A DNA stretch of 64,000 bases from Brevibacterium sp. S22 (GCF_004745485.1 NZ_RHFG01000001.1:310001-374000), one strand, 5' to 3'; shown: positions 8,427 through 20,146, counted from the stretch's first letter. Notes: generated from the letters alone by a model not told the origin. Numbers and translations: made by a program.

Positions 8427-10007
8427 ATGACGGATACTCCACGGACCACAGCCGAGCGCATCGACGCTTTCAGCCAGCGCCGAGAAGCGGCCCACACCGG
8501 CAACCAGCGCTCGGTGGACAATCAGCACAAGCGCGGCAAGCAGACCGCCCGTGAACGCATCGCAGCTCTCCTCGACGTCGACTCCTTCCAGGAGATCGAC
8601 GAATTCGCCCGTCACCACAATCACCAGTTCGGAATGCAGGACAACCGCCCCGACGGTGACGGAGTCGTCTGCGGTCTGGGTACGATCGAAGGCAAGACCG
8701 TCGCGGTCTTCGCCCACGACTTCACCGTCCTCGGCGGGTCCCTGGCAGAGGCGAACGGACGCAAGATCGTCAAGGTGCAGAAGCTGGCACTCAAACTCGG
8801 CTGCCCGATCATCGGCATCAACGACTCCGGCGGCGCGCGGATCCAAGAAGGCGTCGGATCGATCGCGCTCTTCGCCGAGATCTTCCGCCTCAATGTCGCC
8901 TCCTCCGGCGTCATTCCGCAGATCTCGCTGATCATGGGACCTTCGGCCGGCGGCGCCGTCTACTCCCCCGCGCTGACCGATGTCACGATCATGGTCGACC
9001 AGATCAGCCACATGTACATCACCGGTCCCGACGTCATCAAGACCGTCACCGGGGAGTCGGTCGGCCACGAGGAGCTCGGCGGCGGACGGACCAACAACAC
9101 CGTGTCTGGTAACGCCCACTACCTCGCCGCCGATGAGGATGATGCGCTCAACTATGTGCGCGATCTGCTCTCTTTCCTCCCCCAGAACAACCTCGATCCG
9201 GCGGATGCCGACGAGTTCGAATCCGATCTGTCGGTGACTCCCGAGGACGAGGCGCTGGATACGCTCATGCCGGATTCGCCCTCGCAGCCCTATGACATCC
9301 TCGATGTCGTCACCACGATCCTCGACGACGGCGAATTCCTGCAGGTCTCGGAGCTCTTCGCCCCGAACGTCGTCACCGGCTTCGGCCGTGTCGAGGGAGT
9401 CAGCGTGGGCATCATCGCCAACCAGCCCATGCAGCTGGCCGGCACACTCGACATCGACGCGTCGGAGAAGGCTGCGCGCTTCGTGCGCCTCTGCGATGCC
9501 TTCAATCTGCCGATCCTGACCTTCGTCGATGTGCCCGGGTTCCTGCCGGGCACCGATCAGGAGTACGGCGGCATCATCCGGCGCGGGGCCAAGCTCATCT
9601 ACGCCTACGGCGAGGCCACCGTTCCGCTCGTCACCCTCATCACCCGCAAAGCCTACGGCGGCGCGTACTGCGTGATGGGTTCGAAGCAGCTCGGTGCCGA
9701 TATCAACCTCGCCTGGCCGAGCGCCCAGATCGCGGTCATGGGTGCCCAGGGTGCGGCCAACATCGTCTACCGACGCAAGCTCAAGGCCGTCGAAGAGGCC
9801 GGTGAGGACGTCGAGGCGGCACGAGCCGAACTCATCCAAGACTACGAGGATGCCCTGCTCAACCCGTACCTCGCCGCCGAAGAAGGCTACATCGACGCCG
9901 TCATCAGGCCCAGCGAGACCCGCAGTCGGATCGTCCGCTCTCTGCGAGCGCTGAAGAACAAACACGTCGACGCTCCCGCACGCAAGCACGGTAACATCCC
10001 CCTATGA
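8427..10007 (+). CDS. accD: Acyl-CoA carboxylase, carboxyltransferase (beta) subunit
   Basis: This 526-residue protein transfers CO2 from carboxybiotin to acetyl-CoA or propionyl-CoA, feeding fatty-acid synthesis or propionate metabolism. It has two crotonase-like halves: the N-terminal half holds [16 protein letters not shown] and the oxyanion region [13 protein letters not shown]; the C-terminal half holds [25 protein letters not shown] and the second oxyanion region [14 protein letters not shown]. Length matches actinobacterial AccD/PccB. The biotin carboxylase/BCCP (alpha) subunit is not in the window. Its stop overlaps the accE start (ATGA). Acetyl- versus propionyl-CoA preference cannot be read with confidence. 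Confidence 0.93.
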   Translation: MTDTPRTTAERIDAFSQRREAAHTGNQRSVDNQHKRGKQTARERIAALLDVDSFQEIDEFARHHNHQFGMQDNRPDGDGVVCGLGTIEGKTVAVFAHDFTVLGGSLAEANGRKIVKVQKLALKLGCPIIGINDSGGARIQEGVGSIALFAEIFRLNVASSGVIPQISLIMGPSAGGAVYSPALTDVTIMVDQISHMYITGPDVIKTVTGESVGHEELGGGRTNNTVSGNAHYLAADEDDALNYVRDLLSFLPQNNLDPADADEFESDLSVTPEDEALDTLMPDSPSQPYDILDVVTTILDDGEFLQVSELFAPNVVTGFGRVEGVSVGIIANQPMQLAGTLDIDASEKAARFVRLCDAFNLPILTFVDVPGFLPGTDQEYGGIIRRGAKLIYAYGEATVPLVTLITRKAYGGAYCVMGSKQLGADINLAWPSAQIAVMGAQGAANIVYRRKLKAVEEAGEDVEAARAELIQDYEDALLNPYLAAEEGYIDAVIRPSETRSRIVRSLRALKNKHVDAPARKHGNIPL

Positions 10008-10378
10008 GCGATGATCTGCACACCGACGCCGAGGCGAACCTGCCCAGTGATGCTTTCGTCGAGGTGACTGCCCCCGGTGAGGATTCCGCCGCCGAGGCGG
10101 CCCCGACCTCGGCCGAGACGCTGCGGGTGCCCTCGGTGGAGGGACGGTCACAGGTGCGTGCCGATGACGGCGAACCCATCAGTGACGAGATGGCCAGTTC
10201 CGCGGCCGTGGCCGCGGTCGTCGCGATCCGTCAGGTGGCGATCGCCTATGCGGCCCAGCAGGCCGCAGCCGCGGACGAGTCCGAAATCCGCAAGGGTGAT
10301 CGGGCCGGCTTCCGGGCCCCGCGCCGGAATGTGCGCAAGCGCCTCCCTCAGACCTGGGACCAGCACCTGGGTCGCTGA
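10004..10378 (+). CDS. accE: Acyl-CoA carboxylase epsilon subunit-like small protein
   Basis: A 124-residue protein starting inside the accD stop (ATGA, four-base overlap), so translation is coupled. The first 55 residues are acidic and probably disordered; a predicted helix (about 60-88, [20 protein letters not shown]) and a basic Trp-containing C-terminus ([12 protein letters not shown]) match the plan of AccE/PccE epsilon subunits, which dock on the beta hexamer and stimulate the complex. It is longer than typical epsilon subunits (60-90 residues) because of the acidic leader. Assignment rests mainly on position and plan because the family is poorly conserved. Confidence 0.72.
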   Translation: MSDDLHTDAEANLPSDAFVEVTAPGEDSAAEAAPTSAETLRVPSVEGRSQVRADDGEPISDEMASSAAVAAVVAIRQVAIAYAAQQAAAADESEIRKGDRAGFRAPRRNVRKRLPQTWDQHLGR

Positions 10379-10397
10379 AGCGCTCACGCAAGAAGAC

Positions 10398-10427
10398 AGG
10401 GCCGGCGGATCCTCTTCCGCCGGCCCT
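10398..10427. terminator. Terminator hairpin between accE and the efflux gene
   Basis: AGGGCCGGCGGA pairs perfectly with TCCGCCGGCCCT around a six-base loop: 12 GC-rich pairs, located 20 bases after accE and 20 bases before the stop of the convergent transporter gene. It can act in both directions. Confidence 0.8.
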
Positions 10428-10446
10428 GCTTCTGTCCTGGGACTGA

Positions 10447-12905
<2,459 letters not shown>

Positions 12906-12915
12906 GACCCCATTG

Positions 12916-12947
12916 TTGCACTCAGTGCATTTTTTCCTCAAGTGCAA
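12916..12947. promoter_or_regulatory. TetR operator for the efflux operon
   Basis: A perfect dyad TGCACT-C-AGTGCA (12917-12929) is followed by a third half-site AGTGCAA (12941-12947), which also pairs with TTGCACT at 12916-12922. It ends 10 bases before the TetR start codon, the usual place for a self-repressing TetR site. Confidence 0.7.
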
Positions 12948-13010
12948 TTATTGTGGTCTCTGACACACTCCTCCGGACAGCGTCGCTCGCTGACATCGTC
13001 GCAGCGTGAG

Positions 13011-13808
13011 TCAGTAGCCGAGCTTGGCATTGGCCAGGACAGGCACCGCCTCGGCGGCCTTGTCTGCTCCTGCCAGGTCGAGGTCGACGATCTCGAGGCG
13101 TTCGGCGCCGTCGATTGAGGTCAGCACCGTCCCGAAAGGGTCGGAGACGAGGCTGTGCCCGACCCCGGTCGGCCCCTTCTTCGGCACATCGATGCCGGAG
13201 ACCTCGGGGTCGGCCTGGCCGAGGGCGGCGACGAACATGTTCGAGTCCAGCGCCCTGGCCCGGGCGAGCAGTTCCCACTGTGCGACCTTTCCGGGGCCTG
13301 CTCCCCATGACGCGGCCACGACCGCCAGCCGCGCGCCCCGACGGCTGAGCTCAGCGAAGAGCTTGGGGAAGCGGATGTCATAGCACAGGGCCAGTCCGAT
13401 ATCTTCACCGTCGACGGTGAAGAGCACCGGCTCCTCCCCTGCTTCGACGGTGTCCGATTCCTTGAAGCCGAAGGCGTCGTAGAGGTGGATCTTCGCATAG
13501 TCGCTGCGCTCACCGGTGGGGGTGTAGACGGCGAGTAAGTTGATGACCTTGGCCGCAGTGGTCGCGAACTCGCCGACGACGACGGTGATGCCGGTCTCGA
13601 CGGCAAGCGCACTCAGCGCGGTCCGCCACGACTCGGTGTGCTCCTCGGCGAGGGTGCGCAGTCCTGTTCCGAACGCCGACATCGTCGCTTCGGGGAAGAC
13701 GACGAACCGAGCTCCTGATGCGGCCGCCTCCCGGGTATAGGTGCGGACCTTGTCGAGATTGTCGGCCACCTCGGTGGTGGTGTTGATCTGAGCGAGCGCG
13801 AACTTCAT
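13011..13808 (-). CDS. Carbon-nitrogen hydrolase (nitrilase superfamily amidase)
   Basis: This 265-residue, cytosolic enzyme has the full catalytic triad: Glu40 (VVFPEATMS), Lys106 (YAKIHLYD) and Cys142 (LALCYDIRFP). It belongs to the branch of deaminated-glutathione amidase/omega-amidase-like proteins (Nit1/YbeM), judged by length and the LCYDIRFP motif; a precise substrate cannot be fixed. The start at 13808 (MKFALAQIN) is preferred over the in-frame ATG two codons earlier because CGGAGG lies six bases upstream. It runs alone, same strand as the MFS gene whose stop lies 145 bases upstream across a long palindrome. Confidence 0.88.
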   Translation of the reverse strand: MKFALAQINTTTEVADNLDKVRTYTREAAASGARFVVFPEATMSAFGTGLRTLAEEHTESWRTALSALAVETGITVVVGEFATTAAKVINLLAVYTPTGERSDYAKIHLYDAFGFKESDTVEAGEEPVLFTVDGEDIGLALCYDIRFPKLFAELSRRGARLAVVAASWGAGPGKVAQWELLARARALDSNMFVAALGQADPEVSGIDVPKKGPTGVGHSLVSDPFGTVLTSIDGAERLEIVDLDLAGADKAAEAVPVLANAKLGY

Positions 13809-13898
13809 TCTCATCCTCCGGCGACAGAGACTGGGGCGGAGGACGGCGGCGCCGAACCTCCGGTCGATTCTCTCCAGGCTATCGCGATCCCGCCCCCT

Positions 13899-13966
13899 CC
13901 GGAACTACCTGACGGCGGCTCAGCAACCTCGCACCAGGTTGCTGAGCCGCCGTCAGGTAGTTCCGG
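13899..13966. repeat. Long palindromic repeat, copy 1
   Basis: Two 31-base arms pair perfectly (13899-13929 with 13936-13966) around the six-base loop CGCACC. The core CTACCTGACGGCGGCTC is shared with copies at 29505-29568 and 32833-32894. The minus-strand MFS gene ends inside it: the TGA at 13953-13955 is part of the shared CTACCTGACGG word. It probably also terminates transcription of that gene. Confidence 0.9.
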
Positions 13967-15140
13967 GGCGGCCGCCTCGGTGACGTCCGTGCACGACGAC
14001 GTAGACTCCGATGGCGACCACGACGAGACCGGTGCAGACGAAGAACATGCCGTTTCCGCCGGTGAACGGGTAGAGGAATCCGAGGACGACGGGGCCGATG
14101 CCGGAACCTGCGTCGAGGAGAAGGAAGAACGACGCGGTGGCGACGGGGACTCGGCTCATCGGCACGGACTTCACGGTGATGGCCTGCATGCACGGCATGA
14201 GGGAGCCGAAGCCGAAGCCGATGAGCACTCCGGCCAGGACGATCCCCGCCATCGTCGGCCACATCGCCAGCAGCACATTGCCGGCGATGTCGGCGACGAA
14301 GACGGGGAAGATCACCGCATTGTCGCCGAAGGTGTCCTGCAGTCTGCCGACGAACAGGCGAGCGAACAGAGAGGCCGCTGCGAAGGCAACGAAGAACAGG
14401 GACGCAGCCGAGGCGACACCGTGTTCGGCTGCATAGCCGGCGAGGAACACGAGCGCCGCGGCGTAGGCGGTGCCTGCCAGGAGCATGACCGACCCGATCC
14501 GCAGCCCGTCCCGATCGACGAGGGTGCCGAGCTTGAGATGCCATTTCGTATGCCGCTGATAGTCGCTGATCTCCTGCCCCGGCAGCCGGATGAGCAGACA
14601 GCAGATGAGGGCGAGGACGGACATGAACGCCGAGGCGACGAAGAGCATGACGAAGTCGAACTCACGGGGCAGGATGACTCCCAGATACGGTCCGAGCGCC
14701 GTCGACAGGGTCGTCGCGGTGCCGAAGTATCCGGTTCCCTCACCCCGCCGGGAAGCGGGGATGATGCTCTGGATGGCGGTCATGATCGCCGTGTTCCCGG
14801 CACCGAAGGCGATTCCGTGGACGATGCGCAGAACCAGCAGCAGGGTGAGGTCGCCGGCGAAGATATAGGCCAGGGAGGCGAGAACGGAAACCGCCATGGT
14901 GATGATGAGCAGCTTGCGCCGCCCGATGAAGTCGAGGTACTTCCCGGTGAGCACACGGGCGACGACGGCACCGACGACGAACGACGAGGAGGCGAAGCCG
15001 GCAGCGGCCTCACCGGCGGAGAACCGTGCCACTGCATACCCGGCCATCGATGTCATGAGCAGGTAGAAGACCATCGACATCGACAGATTGAGCCCGATCC
15101 CGACGATGAAGTCCTTCGTCCACAGCTTCGCTCGTGCCAC
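13953..15140 (-). CDS. MFS transporter
   Basis: The protein has 395 residues with 12 predicted membrane helices; motif A-like loops read GKYLDFIGRRKL (first half) and GRLQDTFGDNA (second half). Length and loops suit small drug or metabolite carriers of the DHA1/arabinose-efflux type. The start is GTG at 15140; no good ribosome site is visible. The last codons (after GRHRG) run into the long palindrome, which supplies the stop codon, so the original C-terminus may have been altered when the repeat inserted. The DUF885 gene is divergent. Substrate unknown. Confidence 0.86.
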   Translation of the reverse strand: MARAKLWTKDFIVGIGLNLSMSMVFYLLMTSMAGYAVARFSAGEAAAGFASSSFVVGAVVARVLTGKYLDFIGRRKLLIITMAVSVLASLAYIFAGDLTLLLVLRIVHGIAFGAGNTAIMTAIQSIIPASRRGEGTGYFGTATTLSTALGPYLGVILPREFDFVMLFVASAFMSVLALICCLLIRLPGQEISDYQRHTKWHLKLGTLVDRDGLRIGSVMLLAGTAYAAALVFLAGYAAEHGVASAASLFFVAFAAASLFARLFVGRLQDTFGDNAVIFPVFVADIAGNVLLAMWPTMAGIVLAGVLIGFGFGSLMPCMQAITVKSVPMSRVPVATASFFLLLDAGSGIGPVVLGFLYPFTGGNGMFFVCTGLVVVAIGVYVVVHGRHRGGRPGTT

Positions 15141-15245
15141 TGGAGATCGGTCTCACTTTCTGCTGCCTGCAAGGAACAGTGACACATTAGCGGGTTCGCG
15201 GCGATCGCGCGGTCTGGTCCACCGGGGATGTGACTCAGCTCGCGA

Positions 15246-15251
15246 TAGGGT
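15246..15251 (+). promoter_or_regulatory. -10 element (TAGGGT) of the DUF885 gene
   Basis: TAGGGT is seven bases before ATG 15259 and no ribosome site lies between, so the mRNA is probably leaderless. It supports the downstream start over long upstream extensions. Confidence 0.45.
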
Positions 15252-15258
15252 GGTCACC

Positions 15259-16932
15259 ATGACTGAGAAGAGAACCCCCACCGCCGTCGATGCGGTCGCT
15301 GAAGACTACGTCGATGACATGCTCGCCCTCTCCCCCTCTCTCGCCCTCTACCTCGGACTCGACGGTGCGCAGGGCTTCGACGACTTCTCGCCGTCCGGAC
15401 TCTCCGCACTCAACGATGTCACCGTCCGGACTCTGGCCCGCCTCGATGACGTCGCGGACCGCCCCGACCTCGACGACGTCGATCTCGTCACCATCGATGC
15501 GATGCGTGATCGCCTCGGAGTCGACCGCGATCACTTCGCCGCCGGGATCAGACACGCCAGCCTCAACGTCATCGAATCCCCGCTGCAGCAGGTCCGGGAC
15601 GCCTTCGACCTCATGCCCACGGAGACCGTGGCTGATTGGGAGACGATCTCAACCACTCTGGCCGCTGTGCCCGGCTCGCTCGCCGGCTACCAGGAGTCCC
15701 TGGCGATGGCGCGTGAGACCGGTCGCGTCGCCGCCCGCATCCAGGTGGAGAAGGTCATCGAACAGGCCCGCGCCCTGGCCGAACCCGGCAGCAATTTCGA
15801 TCGCCTCGTCGCCGGAGCCGATGTTCCCGACGCCCTGCGCTCGGACCTCGACAGCCACGCCGAGGCGGCTCGTGAGTCCGCCGCAGGACTGGCCGATTTC
15901 CTCGGCGAACAGCTGCTGCCAGCAGCCGGAGAGGACGAAGCCTGCGGTCGGGAAGCCTATGCTCTGTACTCCCGGGACTTCCTCGGCGCCGAAGTCGACT
16001 TCGACGAGACCTATGCCTGGGGTCTCGACGAACTCGGGCGCATCGATGCCGAACAGCGCGAAGTGGCGGCGAAGATCATGCCCGGTGCCGACCTGTTCGA
16101 GGTCATGGACGCCCTGAACAGCGACCCGAAGCGCACCCTCAAGGGAACCGAGGCTCTGCGCGAATGGATGCAGGATGTGGCCGATGAGGCGATCCGCGAA
16201 CTCGGCAAGTCCCATTTCGACATCCCCGACCCTGTGCGCACGATCGAGTGCATGATCGCCCCCTCTGCCACCTGCGGAATCTACTACACCGGTCCGACCG
16301 ACGACTTCTCCCGCCCCGGCCGCATGTGGTGGTCGGTGCCCGAAGGCGTCACGGACTTCGCCACGTGGCAGGAGAAGACGACCGTCTACCACGAGGGTGT
16401 GCCCGGTCACCATCTGCAGATCGGTCAGGCCACCTATGTCTCCGGGACCCTCAACCGCTGGCGCCGCCTCATGTGCTGGGTGTCCGGCCACGGTGAAGGG
16501 TGGGCACTGTACGCGGAGAAGCTCATGGCCGATCTCGGTTTCCTCGACGATCCCGGCGATTATCTGGGCATGCTCGATTCGCAGCGCCTGCGGGCCGCCC
16601 GCGTCGTCCTCGACATCGGCTTCCACCTCGGCCTCGAGGCTCCGGCCAGCCTCGGCGGCGGGATCTGGAACCGGGAGAAGGCCTGGCAGTTCCTCACCGA
16701 CAATGTGGCCATGGACCGGTCATTCCTGGCCTTCGAACTCGACCGCTACCTCGGCTGGCCCGGACAGGCGCCCAGCTACAAGATCGGCCAGCGCCTGTGG
16801 GAGCAGTATCGTGACGAGGCGAAGGCGGCGGCAGGGACCGATTTCGACCTCAAGGACTTCCATACGCGGGCATTGGGTCTCGGTTCGGTCGGACTCGACA
16901 CCCTGGGCCGCGCCATGAAGCGCTCGCAGTGA
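15259..16932 (+). CDS. DUF885 family protein, putative metal-dependent carboxypeptidase
   Basis: The protein has 557 residues, the normal length for DUF885. The family motif HEGVPGHHLQ (a HExxH-like zinc site, around residue 378) and GHGEGWALYAEKL (around 412-424) are both intact; these provide ligands and the catalytic glutamate in related M32-like peptidases. There is no signal peptide, so it is probably cytosolic. Its substrate is unknown, although family members are thought to be peptidases. It ends 13 bases before the GntR regulator start, so the pair may be co-transcribed. Confidence 0.87.
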   Translation: MTEKRTPTAVDAVAEDYVDDMLALSPSLALYLGLDGAQGFDDFSPSGLSALNDVTVRTLARLDDVADRPDLDDVDLVTIDAMRDRLGVDRDHFAAGIRHASLNVIESPLQQVRDAFDLMPTETVADWETISTTLAAVPGSLAGYQESLAMARETGRVAARIQVEKVIEQARALAEPGSNFDRLVAGADVPDALRSDLDSHAEAARESAAGLADFLGEQLLPAAGEDEACGREAYALYSRDFLGAEVDFDETYAWGLDELGRIDAEQREVAAKIMPGADLFEVMDALNSDPKRTLKGTEALREWMQDVADEAIRELGKSHFDIPDPVRTIECMIAPSATCGIYYTGPTDDFSRPGRMWWSVPEGVTDFATWQEKTTVYHEGVPGHHLQIGQATYVSGTLNRWRRLMCWVSGHGEGWALYAEKLMADLGFLDDPGDYLGMLDSQRLRAARVVLDIGFHLGLEAPASLGGGIWNREKAWQFLTDNVAMDRSFLAFELDRYLGWPGQAPSYKIGQRLWEQYRDEAKAAAGTDFDLKDFHTRALGLGSVGLDTLGRAMKRSQ

Positions 16933-16945
16933 GGTGAAAGACCGA

Positions 16946-17668
16946 ATGAGATCCAGTGAGAGCCCTCAGTCAGAGACCATGCGAGTCACCGAGGCACTGC
17001 GCAATGAGATCATCGAGGGCCGCCGTCGCCCGGGCTCACGGCTCGTCGAACGCAATCTCGCCACTGAGCTCGGGGTCTCCAGGGTGCCCATCCGAGAGGC
17101 GCTGAAGAAGCTGGCTTCGGAAGGTCTGGTGACAAACCGGCCGAACACCTGGTCGACGGTCAGGGAGTTCTCCCCCAGCGACATCGCCGACCTCAACGAG
17201 GTGCGCACGGTCTTCGATGTGCTCTCCTTCGAACTCGCCGCTCAGCGCCATACCCGCGAAGGGCTGACCCGGCTGGAGGCCACGATGCTCCAGGGCCGTG
17301 AGCTCGCGGAGGCCGGGGACGTCGCGGGTGCTCATCGCTGTGCCGCAGAATTCCATGCCATCGTCACCGAGCTCTCGGGCAATGAGCTGCTCGGTGAGAT
17401 CGGCGCCCTGTTGGATTCACGGATGCGGTGGCAGCTGAGCCAGCATGATGATCTCGCGGTCGTCGCCACCGAGCATGCCGAGCTCTTCGATGCGATCGCC
17501 CGCCGGGACCAGGCCTGGGCCGGGTCTCTGGCCGCCCGACACCTGGGAACGAGTCAGGAGCAGCACGACAAGCATTCGAAGCGCTTGGCCGAAACCGGGC
17601 CCGCGGAGGATCAGGCCGGTCTTGGCGCTGCGGAATCGGAGGGTGCGGATTCGGCCGTCGCTGACTGA
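16946..17668 (+). CDS. GntR family regulator, FCD subfamily (FadR-like)
   Basis: The protein has 240 residues. The N-terminal winged helix spans residues 8-75 (EALRNEIIEGRRRPGSRLVE, ELGVSRVPIREALKKL); the FCD ligand domain follows (EVRTVFDVLSFELAA; FHAIVTELSGN). FCD domains commonly sense organic acids through a metal. ATG 16946 follows GAGGTGAAAG; a GTG at 16934 is possible. Its 3' end overlaps by 58 bases the convergent racemase-like gene, and it may control that gene and the NCS1 permease, near which two TGGNATACCA sites lie. Confidence 0.88.
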   Translation: MRSSESPQSETMRVTEALRNEIIEGRRRPGSRLVERNLATELGVSRVPIREALKKLASEGLVTNRPNTWSTVREFSPSDIADLNEVRTVFDVLSFELAAQRHTREGLTRLEATMLQGRELAEAGDVAGAHRCAAEFHAIVTELSGNELLGEIGALLDSRMRWQLSQHDDLAVVATEHAELFDAIARRDQAWAGSLAARHLGTSQEQHDKHSKRLAETGPAEDQAGLGAAESEGADSAVAD

Positions 17669-18384
17669 CCGAGCGGCCAGCCGCTGAGCTTCTTCTCTCG
17701 GGCGGGAGCATAGGTGCGCACCTTCGAGGTGCTCAACCCCAGTCCGACGAGTGATTCGGCCAAGCGCACGGCCGCCGCGACCCCGTCGACGACGGGCACG
17801 CAGCAGCGCTCCGTGATCGTCTCCCCGAGCTCCGCCATCCCGCCACAGCCGAGGACGATGACCTCGGCACGGTCCTGCTCGACCGCCTCGGCGGCCTGAT
17901 CGGCGATCGCATCGATCGCGGCCCGCGGATCCTCCTCGAGCTCGAGCACGGCCATCCCCGATGCCCGCACGGACACGCAGTGGGAGTCGAAACCGGCCAG
18001 CAGCAGCCGGTCCTCGATGAGCGGCACGGTGCGGTCGAGTGTGGTGACGACGGAATAGCGGCGGCCGAGGAACATCGCCAGGGCCGCCCCCGCCTCGGTG
18101 ATGTCGATGACGGGCACGTCCAACAGCTCCTGCAGACCTTCACGCCCGTGCTCTCCGTATCCGGCCTGGATCACGGCATCGAACTCGCCGGAGTACTTCA
18201 GGACTGCGTCCATGACGCCGAGTGCTGCGAGGTGGCTTTCGACATTGCCCTCGCAGGATTCGGCGCCGAACGTCGGGGTCAGACCGATGATCTCGGTTCC
18301 CGCCGAGGCGGCCTGCCGTGCCGCTCCGGCGATGCCCTCGGTCATGGACGCGGTCGTGTTGACGTTGACGACGAGGATTCTCAT
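17611..18384 (-). CDS. Asp/Glu/hydantoin racemase superfamily enzyme with one catalytic Cys replaced
   Basis: The protein has 257 residues. The fold markers are present: VVNVNTTASMTE at the N-terminus, TPTFGAES, and the second catalytic cysteine Cys180 in VLGCGGMAELG. The first catalytic cysteine, normally in a motif like ACFGDPG, is replaced: the sequence reads AGYGEHG, with Gly at 75. Known two-cysteine members racemise hydantoins or allantoin; a Gly/Cys pair is instead the arrangement of arylmalonate decarboxylase. It lies 21 bases downstream of the NCS1 permease (AGGAG before ATG 18384), so it probably acts on the imported compound. The last 19 codons overlap the GntR gene antisense. Confidence 0.8.
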   Translation of the reverse strand: MRILVVNVNTTASMTEGIAGAARQAASAGTEIIGLTPTFGAESCEGNVESHLAALGVMDAVLKYSGEFDAVIQAGYGEHGREGLQELLDVPVIDITEAGAALAMFLGRRYSVVTTLDRTVPLIEDRLLLAGFDSHCVSVRASGMAVLELEEDPRAAIDAIADQAAEAVEQDRAEVIVLGCGGMAELGETITERCCVPVVDGVAAAVRLAESLVGLGLSTSKVRTYAPAREKKLSGWPLGQSATAESAPSDSAAPRPA

Positions 18385-18405
18385 CAAGCTGTCTCCTGTT
18401 CGGGG

Positions 18406-19923
18406 TCAGTGCGTGGTCGGGACGGCGATCTCCTCGCCGTCGACCTCGCGGAAGGTGAAGTCGCGGCGAGCGATGACGAAGTAGATGAGTGCGGCGATCG
18501 CGGCCCCGGAGAACCACGAGAATTCGGAGAAGCCGGAGAATGCGGGCACGAGGGCGAAGACCAGCGAGATCGCCGAGGCGGGGATGAAGGCTCCGATGGC
18601 TCTCCAGTTGACTCCGCGGTGATAGAAGTACTCGCCGTCACCGGCCTCGGTGTAGAGCTGGGGCACATTGACCTTGGTCTTGCGGATCACCCAGTAGTCG
18701 ACCATGATCACACCGAACAGGGGCCCGAGCAGGGCGCCGAGTCCACCGAGGAAGTAGACGATGACCACCGGTGAGTCGTACAGGTTCCAGGGCAGGATAA
18801 CGAAGCCGATGACGGCGGAGATGATGGCGGCGCTGCGGAAGTTCAGGTGGCGCGGGAACAGGTTCGTCAGCGCATAGGTCGGGGCGACGAAGTTCGCCAT
18901 GAGGTTGACCGCGACGGTGAGCAGGAGCAGCGACAGGGACGCCAGCACGAGCAGGATCGGACTGCCGATGGATTGGACGATGTCGGCCGGTGAAGTGATG
19001 ACGGTGCCGTCGATCTTGTACTGCGCACCGGCCAGAGAGATGACGACGAGTCCGAAGACGAGCATGTTCACAGGGATGCCCCAGAAGTTGCCGACGACGA
19101 TCGATCCACGCTTCTTCGCGGCCCTCGTGAAGTCGGAGAAGTTGAGCACGAAGGTGCCGTAGATGGCCACCCACAGTGAACCGCCGCCGAGGATGTGCAT
19201 CCACATCTCTCCTCCCGACAGGGCGTCGTCGGTCGACCAGGCGATGGAGAAGTCGACGCGGATGAGCATCCAGACCGCCAGGGCGAGGAAGGTCACGAGG
19301 ATGATCGGCCCGGCGATGGCTTCGTAGCGACGGATCATCTCCATCCCGTAGCTGACGATGATCACCTGGACGACCCACAGCAGAGAGAAGGAGAACCAGC
19401 CGAGTCCGGAGAGTCCGAGGAACTCGGCATCGGCCCAGGACTGCAGTCCCGGCACCATCGTCAGAAGCACGACGTTGAGGACGCTCGAGGCCAGGTAGGT
19501 CTGAATGCCGAACCAGGCGATGGCGACGATGCCCCGCACCGAGGCGGCCAGCTGGGCCCCGTGGATGCCGAAGGAGATCCGGCTCATCACCGGGTAGGGC
19601 ACTCCCGTCTTGTATCCCATGAATCCGGAGAGGGTGAGCAGAAAGAACAGCAGAGCGGCGCCGACGAGGAGGGCGACGAGGATCTGCCAGGCACCGAGGC
19701 CGAGGGCGAAGAGTCCGAGGGCGAAGCCGTAGTTGCCCAGAGAGTGCACATCATTGGCCCACAGGGTGAAGACGCTGTAGGCCGTCCAGCTGCGCCCCTC
19801 CTTGCGGGCCGGGGCGAGGTCGGCATTGTAGAACCGCGGGCTGATGCGATGAGCCGCCAGCTGTTCGGGGCTGGGCCCTAGGCGTGTGGGCACGGGCGCC
19901 CCCGCTGTCTCGGTCTTCCTCAT
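18406..19923 (-). CDS. NCS1 family nucleobase/hydantoin/allantoin permease
   Basis: This 505-residue protein has 12 predicted membrane helices and belongs to the nucleobase:cation symporter-1 family (Mhp1, PucI and relatives). Family signatures: LGPSPEQLAAHRISPRFYNADLAP split around a hydrophilic N-terminus, LWANDVHSLGNY, SRISFGIHGAQ, and the late segment PLFGVIMVDYWVIRKTKV. Substrates of the family are hydantoins, allantoin, uracil or cytosine. The start is ATG 19923 with AAGGAG eight bases ahead; the open frame continues upstream but without recognisable protein. The racemase-like gene follows in the same operon, which favours a hydantoin- or allantoin-like substrate. Confidence 0.88.
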   Translation of the reverse strand: MRKTETAGAPVPTRLGPSPEQLAAHRISPRFYNADLAPARKEGRSWTAYSVFTLWANDVHSLGNYGFALGLFALGLGAWQILVALLVGAALLFFLLTLSGFMGYKTGVPYPVMSRISFGIHGAQLAASVRGIVAIAWFGIQTYLASSVLNVVLLTMVPGLQSWADAEFLGLSGLGWFSFSLLWVVQVIIVSYGMEMIRRYEAIAGPIILVTFLALAVWMLIRVDFSIAWSTDDALSGGEMWMHILGGGSLWVAIYGTFVLNFSDFTRAAKKRGSIVVGNFWGIPVNMLVFGLVVISLAGAQYKIDGTVITSPADIVQSIGSPILLVLASLSLLLLTVAVNLMANFVAPTYALTNLFPRHLNFRSAAIISAVIGFVILPWNLYDSPVVIVYFLGGLGALLGPLFGVIMVDYWVIRKTKVNVPQLYTEAGDGEYFYHRGVNWRAIGAFIPASAISLVFALVPAFSGFSEFSWFSGAAIAALIYFVIARRDFTFREVDGEEIAVPTTH

Positions 19924-19957
19924 GCCGTCCGCTCCTTGGATCCAATCAACGCCAAAC

Positions 19958-19967
19958 TGGGATACCA
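19958..19967. promoter_or_regulatory. Candidate GntR/FCD operator 1 (TGGGATACCA)
   Basis: One mismatch from the perfect palindrome TGGTATACCA, 35 bases upstream of the permease start codon. A second copy with the same core occurs at 20147. The nearby GntR regulator is the obvious candidate binder, but this is inference. Confidence 0.45.
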
Positions 19968-20146
19968 AATGAGTAAACACAGCTTCGTGGCCCGATAATC
20001 TGACCAGCTCAGAGTAACCCAGCTCACATCGATCGGACAATGAGTCGGACACGAAAACTTCATCATAGCCGGAACTGACGCGGATGAATGGATCCACTCC
20101 AGAGAACGGCTCGATCACAGCGCGATCGCTCGAGCCTTTCGCTCTT

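Noticed and set aside
13980..15182. A 400-codon open frame antisense to the MFS transporter
   Set aside because: Highly charged repetitive product (Glu, Asp, Gly, Arg) and no ribosome site; the transporter frame explains the region.
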